From Chitinophagaceae bacterium (GTDB lineage: Bacteria; Bacteroidota; Bacteroidia; Chitinophagales; Chitinophagaceae), in the NCBI GenBank assembly GCA_947454155.1, contig CANGIT010000008.1, positions 102,907 through 166,906 of the forward strand: a stretch of 64,000 bases of DNA. Direction: 5' to 3'. Made by a program: the position numbers and the translations under genes. Below, one piece after another: positions 37,314 through 44,660 of the stretch. The notes beneath the pieces are model-generated. The model did not search any database, was not told the DNA's origin, and worked only from the letters and a program-made list of their open reading frames with translations. Position 1 is the stretch's first letter; the number at the start of each line of letters is the position of its first letter.

Positions 37314-37739
37314 ATGAAAAAATTATTTTCTTTAGCTGCATTATCAATTGTCATGTTTTCATCTTGTAAAAAAGATACTCCGGCCGCCACTTGTAATCTT
37401 GATAACAACGGCATACTTGGAGATTATAAAATCACATCAATTCTCTATAAAGCAGATGCTGCTACTCCTGAGATGGATGTTTTTACAACGTATAGTGCCT
37501 GCGAAAAAGACGATATTTATACATTCTCTCCCAATGGGATTTATGTAGTAACTGAAGGTGTTACTTCATGTACACCAACGAACGCTACTAGTGGAACATG
37601 GTCTCTTAGTGGCACAACACTTACCCTCGATGGTAGTGATGTTTCTACTGTAACTAATTTCAGTTGCGGTGGATTTGTGATTAATCAGTCGAATGTGACA
37701 ACAGGAGAATCTACCAAAGTCACCATGGTCAAGCAATAA
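37314..37739 (+). CDS. Lipocalin-like lipoprotein
   Basis: 141 residues. The signal ends at the lipobox VMFSSC (Cys18), followed by KKD. The mature part (LGDYKITSILYKADAATPEMDVFTTYSACEKDDIYTF, GTWSLSGTTLTLDG) has the Gly-x-Trp and Asp-Tyr-Phe pattern of small lipocalin-like proteins common in Bacteroidota. Ligand unknown. Single gene with its own terminator. Confidence 0.7.
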   Translation: MKKLFSLAALSIVMFSSCKKDTPAATCNLDNNGILGDYKITSILYKADAATPEMDVFTTYSACEKDDIYTFSPNGIYVVTEGVTSCTPTNATSGTWSLSGTTLTLDGSDVSTVTNFSCGGFVINQSNVTTGESTKVTMVKQ

Positions 37740-37760
37740 TTATCGGATAAAAAATCATTC

Positions 37761-37787
37761 GCCGGACAATTGCTCCGGCTTTTTTTC
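37761..37787 (+). terminator. Terminator after lipocalin-like gene
   Basis: Six-bp stem GCCGGA/TCCGGC with a seven-base loop, then eight T/pyrimidines. It ends 3 bases before the era start. Confidence 0.82.
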
Positions 37788-37790
37788 ATT

Positions 37791-38660
37791 ATGAAGGTAG
37801 GATTCGTCAATATTTTTGGTAAGCCCAATGCGGGAAAAAGTACGTTGCTCAATGCGATCATGGGCGAAAAAATGGCCATTGTATCGCACAAGGTACAAAC
37901 CACACGTCACCGGATCAAAGCCATTATGTCTGAGCCTGGTTATCAGATTATTTTTTCCGATACACCCGGTATTATCGAGCCCAAATATAAGCTGCACGAA
38001 AAAATGATGCAAGCGGTTAAGGGTAGCTTGGAAGATGCCGACCTTGCCTTGTTGATGTTTGATGCCGCCGATAACAAAGAAGAAGCTGATGCTGTTTTTA
38101 GCGCATTACGATTGAAGGTGCCTGCGTTGGTCATCATCAACAAAATTGATGCGGTGAAAGACGCTGAACAACTGAAAACTGTTCAGGATTTTTTTCAATC
38201 GAAACCATATGCCAAAGCCGTTTATGCCATTTCGGCCCTGAAGAAAAAAGGGGTTGACGACCTGATGAAGGAGGTGGTGGCTTTGTTGCCCGAAGGAGAA
38301 CCCTTTTTTGATACGGATGATATCAGCGATCTGCCTACCAAGTTTTTTGTAAGTGAACTGATTCGTGAAAAGATTTTTGAATTGTATCACGAAGAGCTTC
38401 CTTACCACAGCACCGTGCTGATCAGGGAGTTCAAGGAAAAATCAACACTGGTTAAAATAACTGCAGACATCATTGTGCAGCGAGAATCACAGAAAGGTAT
38501 CATTATTGGCGACAGGGGCAGCATGATTAAGAAGCTGGGTAGCTCAGCCAGAATAGATATTGAAGCCTTTATCGGACAAAAAGTTTTCTTGGAACTGTTT
38601 GTCAAGGTAAGGCCGAAGTGGAGAGATACAGAGATTTATTTGAAGGAATATGGGTATTGA
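37791..38660 (+). CDS. era: GTPase Era
   Basis: 289 residues; binds 16S rRNA and supports 30S assembly. G1 is GKPNAGKST, G3 DTPGI, G4 NKID. A C-terminal KH domain includes IIIGDRGSMIKKLGSSARIDIE. The frame is open for seven more codons into the preceding terminator, so ATG at 37791 is the start. der follows 84 bases later on the same strand. Confidence 0.97.
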   Translation: MKVGFVNIFGKPNAGKSTLLNAIMGEKMAIVSHKVQTTRHRIKAIMSEPGYQIIFSDTPGIIEPKYKLHEKMMQAVKGSLEDADLALLMFDAADNKEEADAVFSALRLKVPALVIINKIDAVKDAEQLKTVQDFFQSKPYAKAVYAISALKKKGVDDLMKEVVALLPEGEPFFDTDDISDLPTKFFVSELIREKIFELYHEELPYHSTVLIREFKEKSTLVKITADIIVQRESQKGIIIGDRGSMIKKLGSSARIDIEAFIGQKVFLELFVKVRPKWRDTEIYLKEYGY

Positions 38661-38744
38661 GAAATGCTGAATGTAAAACTTGCCCGACTCAAAGAGGCGG
38701 GTGCAGGTTGCATAGTTTTCACTTTTTAATTTTTACTTATTAAT

Positions 38745-40055
38745 ATGAGTTTTACAGTTGCAATAGCCGGAAGGCCCAATGTAGGAAAGAGCACTTTTTT
38801 CAACCGATTGCTCGAACAGCGCAAGGCGATAGTGGATGACCAGAGTGGTGTAACGCGCGACAGACAATATGGTGTGGCCGAATGGGCCGGAAAATCTTTC
38901 AATCTGATTGATACAGGAGGCTTTGTGCCCAACAGCGATGACGTGTTTGAGCGTGAAATCGCCAAGCAGGTGAACATCGCCATTGAGGAAGCCAACGTTA
39001 TTATTTTCATGGTGGATGTATCTACAGGCATCACCCATCTCGATGAAAACATGGCAAATATGCTAAGGCGTAGCCAAAAGCCTGTATACCTAGCCGTCAA
39101 CAAAGTTGACAATCACGAACGTATGCTCGAAGCCACTGAGTTTTACAGCCTGGGTTTCGAAGAAATATTTTTTCTTTCTTCCATCAGTGGAAGTGGAACA
39201 GGAGAACTTTTGGATGCGGTGATCTCCACCATGAAAGATGAAGATCAGCCACTGGAAGAATCGGACGGCATTCCCAAATTCGCCATCATTGGTCAGCCCA
39301 ATGTGGGCAAGTCATCTTTATTGAATGCGCTTGTGGGCAAAGAAAGAACGATAGTCAGCGATATTGCCGGCACAACCAGAGATACCATTCATACCCATTA
39401 CAATCTTTTCAACAAGGAATTCATGCTCATCGATACCGCGGGTATCAGAAGAAAAACGAAAGTGCATGAAGACCTGGAATTCTATTCTGTGATCAGGGCT
39501 ATCAAAGCCATGGATGAAGCCGATGTTTGCCTGCTTTTGCTGGATGCCGGAAAAGGGATTACGGCCCAAGATCTGGCCATATATTCACTGGCCGTGAAAA
39601 AAGGAAAAGGCATTGTTGTATTGGTCAACAAATGGGACCTGATTGAGAAGGAGACCAATACGGCAAGAGATTACGAGAAAGAACTTAAACAAAGATTGGC
39701 ACCGTTCAATGATGTGCCTATCATTTTTATTTCTGTTCATGAGAAACAAAGAATTTTCAAAAGTATAGAAGCCGGATTGGAAGTGTATGAAAACAGAAGT
39801 CGCCGCATTGCCACATCAGCTTTAAATGATGTGATGTTGAAAGCGGTGGAGCAATATCATCCTCCGGTGGTAAGAGGCAATGCCATCAAGATCAAATACG
39901 TGACACAATTGCCCACTCATTCTCCCAGCTTCGCCTTTTTCAGCAATTATCCCGATGATATCAAAGCGCCTTATCGCAATTATCTGGAAAATCAGCTGCG
40001 TGAAAAATTCGACTTCAAAGGAGTGCCCATCAGAATATTTTTCAGAAAGAAATAG
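38745..40055 (+). CDS. der: GTPase Der (EngA)
   Basis: 436 residues with two GTPase domains in tandem, which is unique to Der. G1 motifs are GRPNVGKST (about 9) and GQPNVGKSS (about 183); G3 motifs DTGG and DTAGI; G4 NKVD and NKWD. A C-terminal KH-like domain ends FRKK. Acts in 50S ribosome assembly. Located after era, a common functional pairing. Confidence 0.98.
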   Translation: MSFTVAIAGRPNVGKSTFFNRLLEQRKAIVDDQSGVTRDRQYGVAEWAGKSFNLIDTGGFVPNSDDVFEREIAKQVNIAIEEANVIIFMVDVSTGITHLDENMANMLRRSQKPVYLAVNKVDNHERMLEATEFYSLGFEEIFFLSSISGSGTGELLDAVISTMKDEDQPLEESDGIPKFAIIGQPNVGKSSLLNALVGKERTIVSDIAGTTRDTIHTHYNLFNKEFMLIDTAGIRRKTKVHEDLEFYSVIRAIKAMDEADVCLLLLDAGKGITAQDLAIYSLAVKKGKGIVVLVNKWDLIEKETNTARDYEKELKQRLAPFNDVPIIFISVHEKQRIFKSIEAGLEVYENRSRRIATSALNDVMLKAVEQYHPPVVRGNAIKIKYVTQLPTHSPSFAFFSNYPDDIKAPYRNYLENQLREKFDFKGVPIRIFFRKK

Positions 40056-40074
40056 GATGTTAACACCCGTAAAT

Positions 40075-40100
40075 GAAGAGTTGACTCTTCTTACATTTTT
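40075..40100 (+). terminator. Weak terminator-like hairpin after der
   Basis: Six-bp stem GAAGAG/CTCTTC with a TTGA loop, then TTACATTTTT. It overlaps the end of the convergent anti-sigma gene. Confidence 0.4.
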
Positions 40101-40417
40101 CTGATGATAAAGTAGGCCATGATAGCCAGTAGGATAATCAGTCCCAGTGCCACATAAAAAACAAACTGTGAGGTAAAAGGGTTGACTCTTTTCTTTCTCT
40201 TCTTTTTTTGCAGCTGCTGCTTTAATCTGGCATCAAGCTCTTTTTTAAGGTCTTCAATACGACTGCCGGATATTTCGCTCAATCCCTCCATAGCATCATT
40301 GGCAAAAGGATCGGTGAGTTGTTCTGACTCAAAAGCATGACGCTCGGACTCCGACATCTCTCTATTGAGATAATGCATTATTTTTTGATCATCGTTGTGG
40401 GATGGCTTTTGTTTCAT
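40091..40417 (-). CDS. Small membrane anti-sigma-like protein
   Basis: 108 residues. The N-terminal cytoplasmic part (HYLNREMSESERHAFESEQLTDPFANDAMEGL) resembles the zinc-less anti-sigma domain common next to Bacteroidota ECF sigma factors. A basic stretch follows (KKKRKKR), then one membrane helix (about 82-104). The start overlaps the stop of the sigma-factor gene by four bases (ATGA), so the two are translationally coupled. Probably holds the sigma factor at the membrane. Confidence 0.72.
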   Translation of the reverse strand: MKQKPSHNDDQKIMHYLNREMSESERHAFESEQLTDPFANDAMEGLSEISGSRIEDLKKELDARLKQQLQKKKRKKRVNPFTSQFVFYVALGLIILLAIMAYFIIRKM

Positions 40418-40968
40418 CGTTTTTTATTTTCGAGGATCAGTTTAAGATTTCGTTTGCCATTCTGTATGTGGCTTTTGACCTGTTTCATGGAGAAGCCAGT
40501 GGTGGCTGCGATGGTGTCGTAACTCATTTTCTTCAGGTAAAAAAGCGAGATGCAGGAACTTTGTTCATCATTGAGCTGGGTCAAGGCTTCCATCAGTAGA
40601 GACAATGTTTTTTCTTTTTCCAACAACAAGCTGATGGTATCCAAGTCTTCTCCCGGTATATGTTCTTCCTCCAAATCGGCCAGATGGTGCTTCCGCTTGC
40701 GCAACTCCATCAGGCAATGGTTTCTGGTTACACTGTACAACCAGGTTTTGAAATATTCCACTTTGTATTTATGCAACTCGCCAATCACTTTCATAAAAAT
40801 CTGCTGCACGGCGTCTTTGGCATCATCTTCATTTTTCAGGTATTTCATGCAGGTGCCCAATAACAGTAAGGTGTACCTGCTCAATAGTATACCCAGCCAC
40901 TCATTGTCACGGTCTTTGTAAAAAAGATCGAGCAGTTCCTGGTCTGTCTTTTGTTCATGTGTAGACAA
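40414..40968 (-). CDS. ECF-type RNA polymerase sigma factor
   Basis: 184 residues. Region 2 covers about 20-90 (YLKNEDDAKDAVQQIFMKV, FKTWLYSVTRNHCLMELRKR) and region 4 about 120-180 (LNDEQSSCISLFYLKKMSYDTIAATTGFSMKQVKSHIQNGKRNLK). No ATG is available in frame; TTG at 40968 gives MSTHEQKT. Overlaps its putative anti-sigma gene by four bases. Regulon unknown. Confidence 0.92.
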   Translation of the reverse strand: MSTHEQKTDQELLDLFYKDRDNEWLGILLSRYTLLLLGTCMKYLKNEDDAKDAVQQIFMKVIGELHKYKVEYFKTWLYSVTRNHCLMELRKRKHHLADLEEEHIPGEDLDTISLLLEKEKTLSLLMEALTQLNDEQSSCISLFYLKKMSYDTIAATTGFSMKQVKSHIQNGKRNLKLILENKKR

Positions 40969-40985
40969 TGTTGAATAGATTGATG

Positions 40986-41426
40986 TTAGGGATGTCCTTT
41001 TGTTTGGGCTACAGCAATGGCTTTTTCATGTGGCTTAGGGGCTACTTTATTTTTCTTGCCATCAAAAAATAGCATTTTTATCCCCACGAATAGCAAGAGG
41101 CAGGCGAATATTTTTTTTACTGTTTCCTGTGGGATACTCATAGCCAGCTTGCTGCCAAAAAAGCTGCCTACCACAAAAGCGGCTGCCAAAATAAATACCA
41201 CAGAGAAGTCAATATGGCCTTGTTTGTAATACTGTATCACGCCAAGTACACCCACCGGAAGCATCAGTAAGGCAAGAGAAGTGCCTTGTGCCTGGTATTG
41301 TGTGAAGCCCAGTAAATAAATCAGCGCAGGCACAATGATGATACCTCCGCCAATGCCTACCATGCCGCCCAAGATGCCCGAAACCAGGCCGATGGCCAGC
41401 AGAATGATGATGATATTGAAATCCAT
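40986..41426 (-). CDS. TauE/SafE-family membrane permease (half-size)
   Basis: 146 residues with about four membrane helices. The family motif GMVGIGGGIIIVPALIYLLG is at the N-terminus, followed by QAQGTSLALLMLPVG. It is half the length of typical 8-helix TauE/SafE exporters and so may act as a dimer. The frame is open upstream for 72 codons that overlap ppa and do not look like protein, so MDFNIIII at 41426 is the start. Transports sulfite, organosulfonates or other anions in the family; the substrate here is unknown. Confidence 0.8.
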   Translation of the reverse strand: MDFNIIIILLAIGLVSGILGGMVGIGGGIIIVPALIYLLGFTQYQAQGTSLALLMLPVGVLGVIQYYKQGHIDFSVVFILAAAFVVGSFFGSKLAMSIPQETVKKIFACLLLFVGIKMLFFDGKKNKVAPKPHEKAIAVAQTKGHP

Positions 41427-41436
41427 TTTATGTTTT

Positions 41437-41985
41437 TTATTGCTTGTCATATGAAATTTGAGACTTGTATTTTTCAATGGCAAAATTGATGATTTCGTAA
41501 GCAGTGGCTTTATCTTGAAACTGGTCAATCTCCACTTTTTTATTTTCGAGCACTTTGTAATTCTCGAAATAATTTTTGAGCATGGCCATGAAATGAGCAG
41601 GCAATTCGCTGATGTCGCTGTAATGATTGACACCGGGATCATGCGTGGCTACTGCTATGATCTTGTCGTCTTTTTGTCCACTGTCGATCATCTGCATATT
41701 GCCAATAATGGTGGCTTCAACTAAACAAAGCGCCTGAATGCTTTCGCTGCACAACACCAGAATATCCAGTGGATCGCCATCTTCCCCTAAAGTTTGCGGA
41801 ATGAAACCGTAATTGACAGGATAATGAAAAGAGGAGTGGATGACCCTGTCGAGCTTCAAAAGGCCTGTATGTTTGTCTATCTCGTATTTACATCTGCTGC
41901 CCTGCGGAATTTCTATCAAGGCATTGACTTGCGTAGGTACTTTGTTGCCAAAATGAGCGCCATGCCAGGGATGTAAGGTGTACAT
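41437..41985 (-). CDS. ppa: Inorganic pyrophosphatase
   Basis: 182 residues, family I soluble pyrophosphatase. It has EIPQGSRCKYEIDKHTG, NYGFIPQTLGEDGDPLDILVL with the metal-binding aspartates, and DDKIIAVATHD. Hydrolyses PPi from biosynthesis. It lies 10 bases from each neighbour on the same strand (crcB upstream, permease downstream), so all three look co-transcribed. Confidence 0.96.
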   Translation of the reverse strand: MYTLHPWHGAHFGNKVPTQVNALIEIPQGSRCKYEIDKHTGLLKLDRVIHSSFHYPVNYGFIPQTLGEDGDPLDILVLCSESIQALCLVEATIIGNMQMIDSGQKDDKIIAVATHDPGVNHYSDISELPAHFMAMLKNYFENYKVLENKKVEIDQFQDKATAYEIINFAIEKYKSQISYDKQ

Positions 41986-41995
41986 AAGCGTTGAT

Positions 41996-42352
41996 TTATG
42001 CGGTCAGTTTGTATCCGGCCCATGCACCAGCTAAACCCACGATGATGCTGACCAGTATATAAAGGGTGGAGCTGATGAATTTTCCTTGTTGAATAAGTTC
42101 TATATTTTCCATACTGAAAGCGGAAAATGTGGTGAATCCGCCACAAATTCCGGTAGCCAGAAACAACCGCCATTGCTTTTCAAAAGCTGGATCACGCTGA
42201 CAGATGCCGATGATGCATCCGATGACAAGGCTCCCCAGGATGTTGATGAACAGGGTGGTGACAAATCCGTTTTTAAAGAGCTGATAACAGCCAAACCTCA
42301 GCATCGATCCCAAGGCTCCGCCTAATCCTACCAGTAAGAAATTTCGGATCAT
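41996..42352 (-). CDS. crcB: Fluoride channel CrcB/Fluc
   Basis: 118 residues with four membrane helices. It shows GGALGSMLRFGCYQLF, the NILGSLVIGC helix and the signature GICGGFTTFSAFSMENIEL with the pore phenylalanines. Works as a dual-topology dimer exporting F-. It overlaps the upstream lipoprotein gene by four bases (ATGA). ppa follows 10 bases later; pyrophosphatase is a fluoride-sensitive enzyme, so the pairing is suggestive. No fluoride riboswitch was seen. Confidence 0.95.
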   Translation of the reverse strand: MIRNFLLVGLGGALGSMLRFGCYQLFKNGFVTTLFINILGSLVIGCIIGICQRDPAFEKQWRLFLATGICGGFTTFSAFSMENIELIQQGKFISSTLYILVSIIVGLAGAWAGYKLTA

Positions 42353-42777
42353 GGTTTTGATTTGAGACTGTCTGTTGTGGATGAAATGAATTTGAAATCA
42401 ATAAACCATTGTTCTTCTTTTTTGATCACCCTCAGGTTCATAGGCTGGTGCATGTAATCATTAGAATAATTGACAATCACCGTACTGTCGTTGACCTCGT
42501 CGAAACTGTTGATTTTGTATTCTGCCGCTTCGTATTTTTTCTTGGTTTGTTCGGGCAGCTTGCGGTGATAGTCCTTGAACATGTTGAACAGTTGGATGTT
42601 CTCCGTGTCTTTCAACAGGAGAGATTCTGCGGTGGTGATATCGCCGTCCAAACTGGCGGAAATGAATGTTCTTGCCGTGTCCATCGCCGTAGTCGGTCTT
42701 TTTTTCTCTTCTTTACAGGCCGTCATGAAAATGATACAGGTGAAAGTGAACAATAGTACAGAACTTATTTTATTCAT
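42349..42777 (-). CDS. DUF4878-like lipoprotein (downstream copy)
   Basis: 142 residues from ATG at 42777 (42786 is also possible). The lipobox IIFMTAC places the lipidated Cys at about 21, followed by KEEKKRP. The mature part (PTTAMDTARTFISASLDGDITTAESLLLKDTENIQ ... DSTVIVNYSNDY ... QWFIDFKF) fits the NTF2-like DUF4878 pattern. It is preceded by another lipoprotein of the same kind and overlaps crcB by four bases. Function unknown. Confidence 0.7.
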   Translation of the reverse strand: MNKISSVLLFTFTCIIFMTACKEEKKRPTTAMDTARTFISASLDGDITTAESLLLKDTENIQLFNMFKDYHRKLPEQTKKKYEAAEYKINSFDEVNDSTVIVNYSNDYMHQPMNLRVIKKEEQWFIDFKFISSTTDSLKSKP

Positions 42778-42802
42778 GTTGATCATTTGAGTAAGTGTAA
42801 GA

Positions 42803-43363
42803 TTATTTTTTGTGATGACGAATTTCATGTTTTACCGAATCGAGTTTGTGCTTGCTTTGGTCTAATTCATTTTTCACGCTGTTCATGTCTATCTGCTGTA
42901 AGTCATTCAAGGTTTCATCCAGGTCCCTGGCTTTGGCAGCCCCTTTTTTGTTCAGCTTATGCAACATGATGCGAAATAAGCTGCTGATTTCAAAATTAAC
43001 TTTCCATTCCTCTTCTTGTTTCACCAATTCAATATCAAAATCCTCTTGATTGTTTTTATTGATCATCTTAACGGTAGCCTCATTGCCGTTTATAGTTGCA
43101 GGCTTGTATTCGAAATCATCGGTAAGCACGGGCAACCAGATGGCGTTGCTGCTGTCTGTATTCAGGCCTTTTTCTATGATAGATAGGGTGGAGGCACTTC
43201 CTGCAGTGGCCATCGTTCGTGCTGTTTTGAAATCTTTTTTCTTGAGCGCCTCACTGAAACGCATCAGGGTTAAACGAGGATCGTTGTTGTCTTGTTGGCA
43301 AGAGGATAATAAGATTGCAAAGACCAGGAAAAATGAAAAAAAACTCAGGGTATTTTTAGCCAT
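42803..43363 (-). CDS. DUF4878-like lipoprotein (upstream copy)
   Basis: 186 residues. The lipobox AILLSSC (Cys22) is followed by QQDN. The mature part (DPRLTLMRFSEALKKKDFKTARTMATAGSA, GNEATVKMINKN, EEWKVNFE) matches the downstream lipoprotein in pattern. The C-terminal 60 residues are a charged helix rich in Lys, Asp and Leu (LDETLNDLQQIDMNSVKNEL), probably coiled coil, absent from the shorter paralogue. First gene of the run toward crcB, ppa and the permease. Confidence 0.7.
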   Translation of the reverse strand: MAKNTLSFFSFFLVFAILLSSCQQDNNDPRLTLMRFSEALKKKDFKTARTMATAGSASTLSIIEKGLNTDSSNAIWLPVLTDDFEYKPATINGNEATVKMINKNNQEDFDIELVKQEEEWKVNFEISSLFRIMLHKLNKKGAAKARDLDETLNDLQQIDMNSVKNELDQSKHKLDSVKHEIRHHKK

Positions 43364-43421
43364 TGTTCAAATTTATTATGGGCTGATAATTTGGATGTAC
43401 AAGATAATACAAAGGAATCGA

Positions 43422-43447
43422 TAAAAAAAAGCGGCAGGAAGCCGCTT
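43422..43447 (-). terminator. Terminator after phoH
   Basis: On the minus strand AAGCGGC/GCCGCTT stem with a five-base loop, followed by a run of eight T. It lies 29 bases after the phoH stop. Confidence 0.82.
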
Positions 43448-43475
43448 AATATGGGGAGGACAAAAAAAATCAGCA

Positions 43476-44453
43476 TCACGATTTTTTCTCCAGCTCTTTT
43501 TTGTCGTCATCTTTTTGATAAGCCTTGATGATGGCTTTTACCAGACGGTGTCTGACCACATCTTCTTCATCGAGCTCAATGTGCGCAATGCCATCGATGT
43601 TCCGAAGCAGGCGTGTGGCTTTAAACAAACCGCTTTGTTGGTTGCGGGGCAAATCTATTTGTGTAGGGTCGCCGGTGATGATGGCTTTGGCATTGGGACC
43701 GATACGGGTCAGGAACATCTTAATCTGAAGGTCATTGGTATTTTGTGCTTCATCTAAAATAATGAAGGCATTGTCTAAGGTCCTTCCACGCATATAAGCC
43801 AGTGGCGCGATTTCAATGGTACGTGTGCTCATGTAATAGCCTAGCTTGTCGGCGGGTATCATGTCGTCGAGCGCATCATAAAGCGGACGTAAGTAGGGGT
43901 CGATTTTCTCTTTCAAATCGCCAGGCAGAAAGCCAAGACTTTCACCTGCTTCAACAGCCGGACGTGTAAGGATGATTTTCTTTACCAATTTGTTTTTCAA
44001 AGCTCTTACCGCAAGAGCTACAGCGGTATAGGTTTTTCCGGTACCTGCAGGGCCAATGGCAAAAAGGATGTCATTTTTGTCGCAAGCCTGTACCATCATT
44101 TTTTGATTGGCGGTGCGGGCTCTTACTGTTTTTCCGTTAGGCCCGAAAACCAACACGTCATTCGGGTTTCTTTCGGTGAAATTGTCGATGGCTTTTTCGT
44201 CATCGCCGCCCAAAATTTGTTCGAGGTAATTGTCGCTCATGTTGCCATTGCGCTCGAGATACTGTATGAGCAATCCGATTTTTTCCTTGGCCAAATCAAT
44301 CTGATCGGGTGCGCCGCTGAGTTTGATTTGTGTACCTCTGCTCAATATTTTAAGAAGAGGGAATTTTTTTTTGAGGATATCCAGTTTGCCGTTGTTGACG
44401 CCGAAGAATTCAATGGGGTTTACACTTTCCAGGTTGATGATGGTTTCTGTCAA
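43476..44453 (-). CDS. phoH: PhoH-family ATPase
   Basis: 325 residues. P-loop GPAGTGKTYTAVALA, Walker B FIILDEAQN and ITGDPTQIDLP are those of PhoH-like proteins, which are linked to RNA metabolism. An N-terminal KH-like region (ILSRGTQIKLSGAPDQI) precedes it. No ATG is in frame. Two TTG codons are possible: 44519 and 44453. The second gives MTETIINLESVNPIEFFG, which fits homologues better, so it is chosen with moderate certainty. Confidence 0.9.
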   Translation of the reverse strand: MTETIINLESVNPIEFFGVNNGKLDILKKKFPLLKILSRGTQIKLSGAPDQIDLAKEKIGLLIQYLERNGNMSDNYLEQILGGDDEKAIDNFTERNPNDVLVFGPNGKTVRARTANQKMMVQACDKNDILFAIGPAGTGKTYTAVALAVRALKNKLVKKIILTRPAVEAGESLGFLPGDLKEKIDPYLRPLYDALDDMIPADKLGYYMSTRTIEIAPLAYMRGRTLDNAFIILDEAQNTNDLQIKMFLTRIGPNAKAIITGDPTQIDLPRNQQSGLFKATRLLRNIDGIAHIELDEEDVVRHRLVKAIIKAYQKDDDKKELEKKS

Positions 44454-44660
44454 GGGTTTTGATTTTGATTGCCTGATAAATGCTGAGGCAAAGGTTTTAT
44501 TGATGTTGTTTCTTGCCAAACGTTGGTACCAAATTTAACGAATTGACACCAGTGTTTTCCAAAAATAATTATTCACAATGTTAAATATGCAGGTGGAAAA
44601 CCTGGCCATGCAACTCAATTGAAAGCTGCTGAAAATAAAACAAAATGGGAGCATAAAGGT

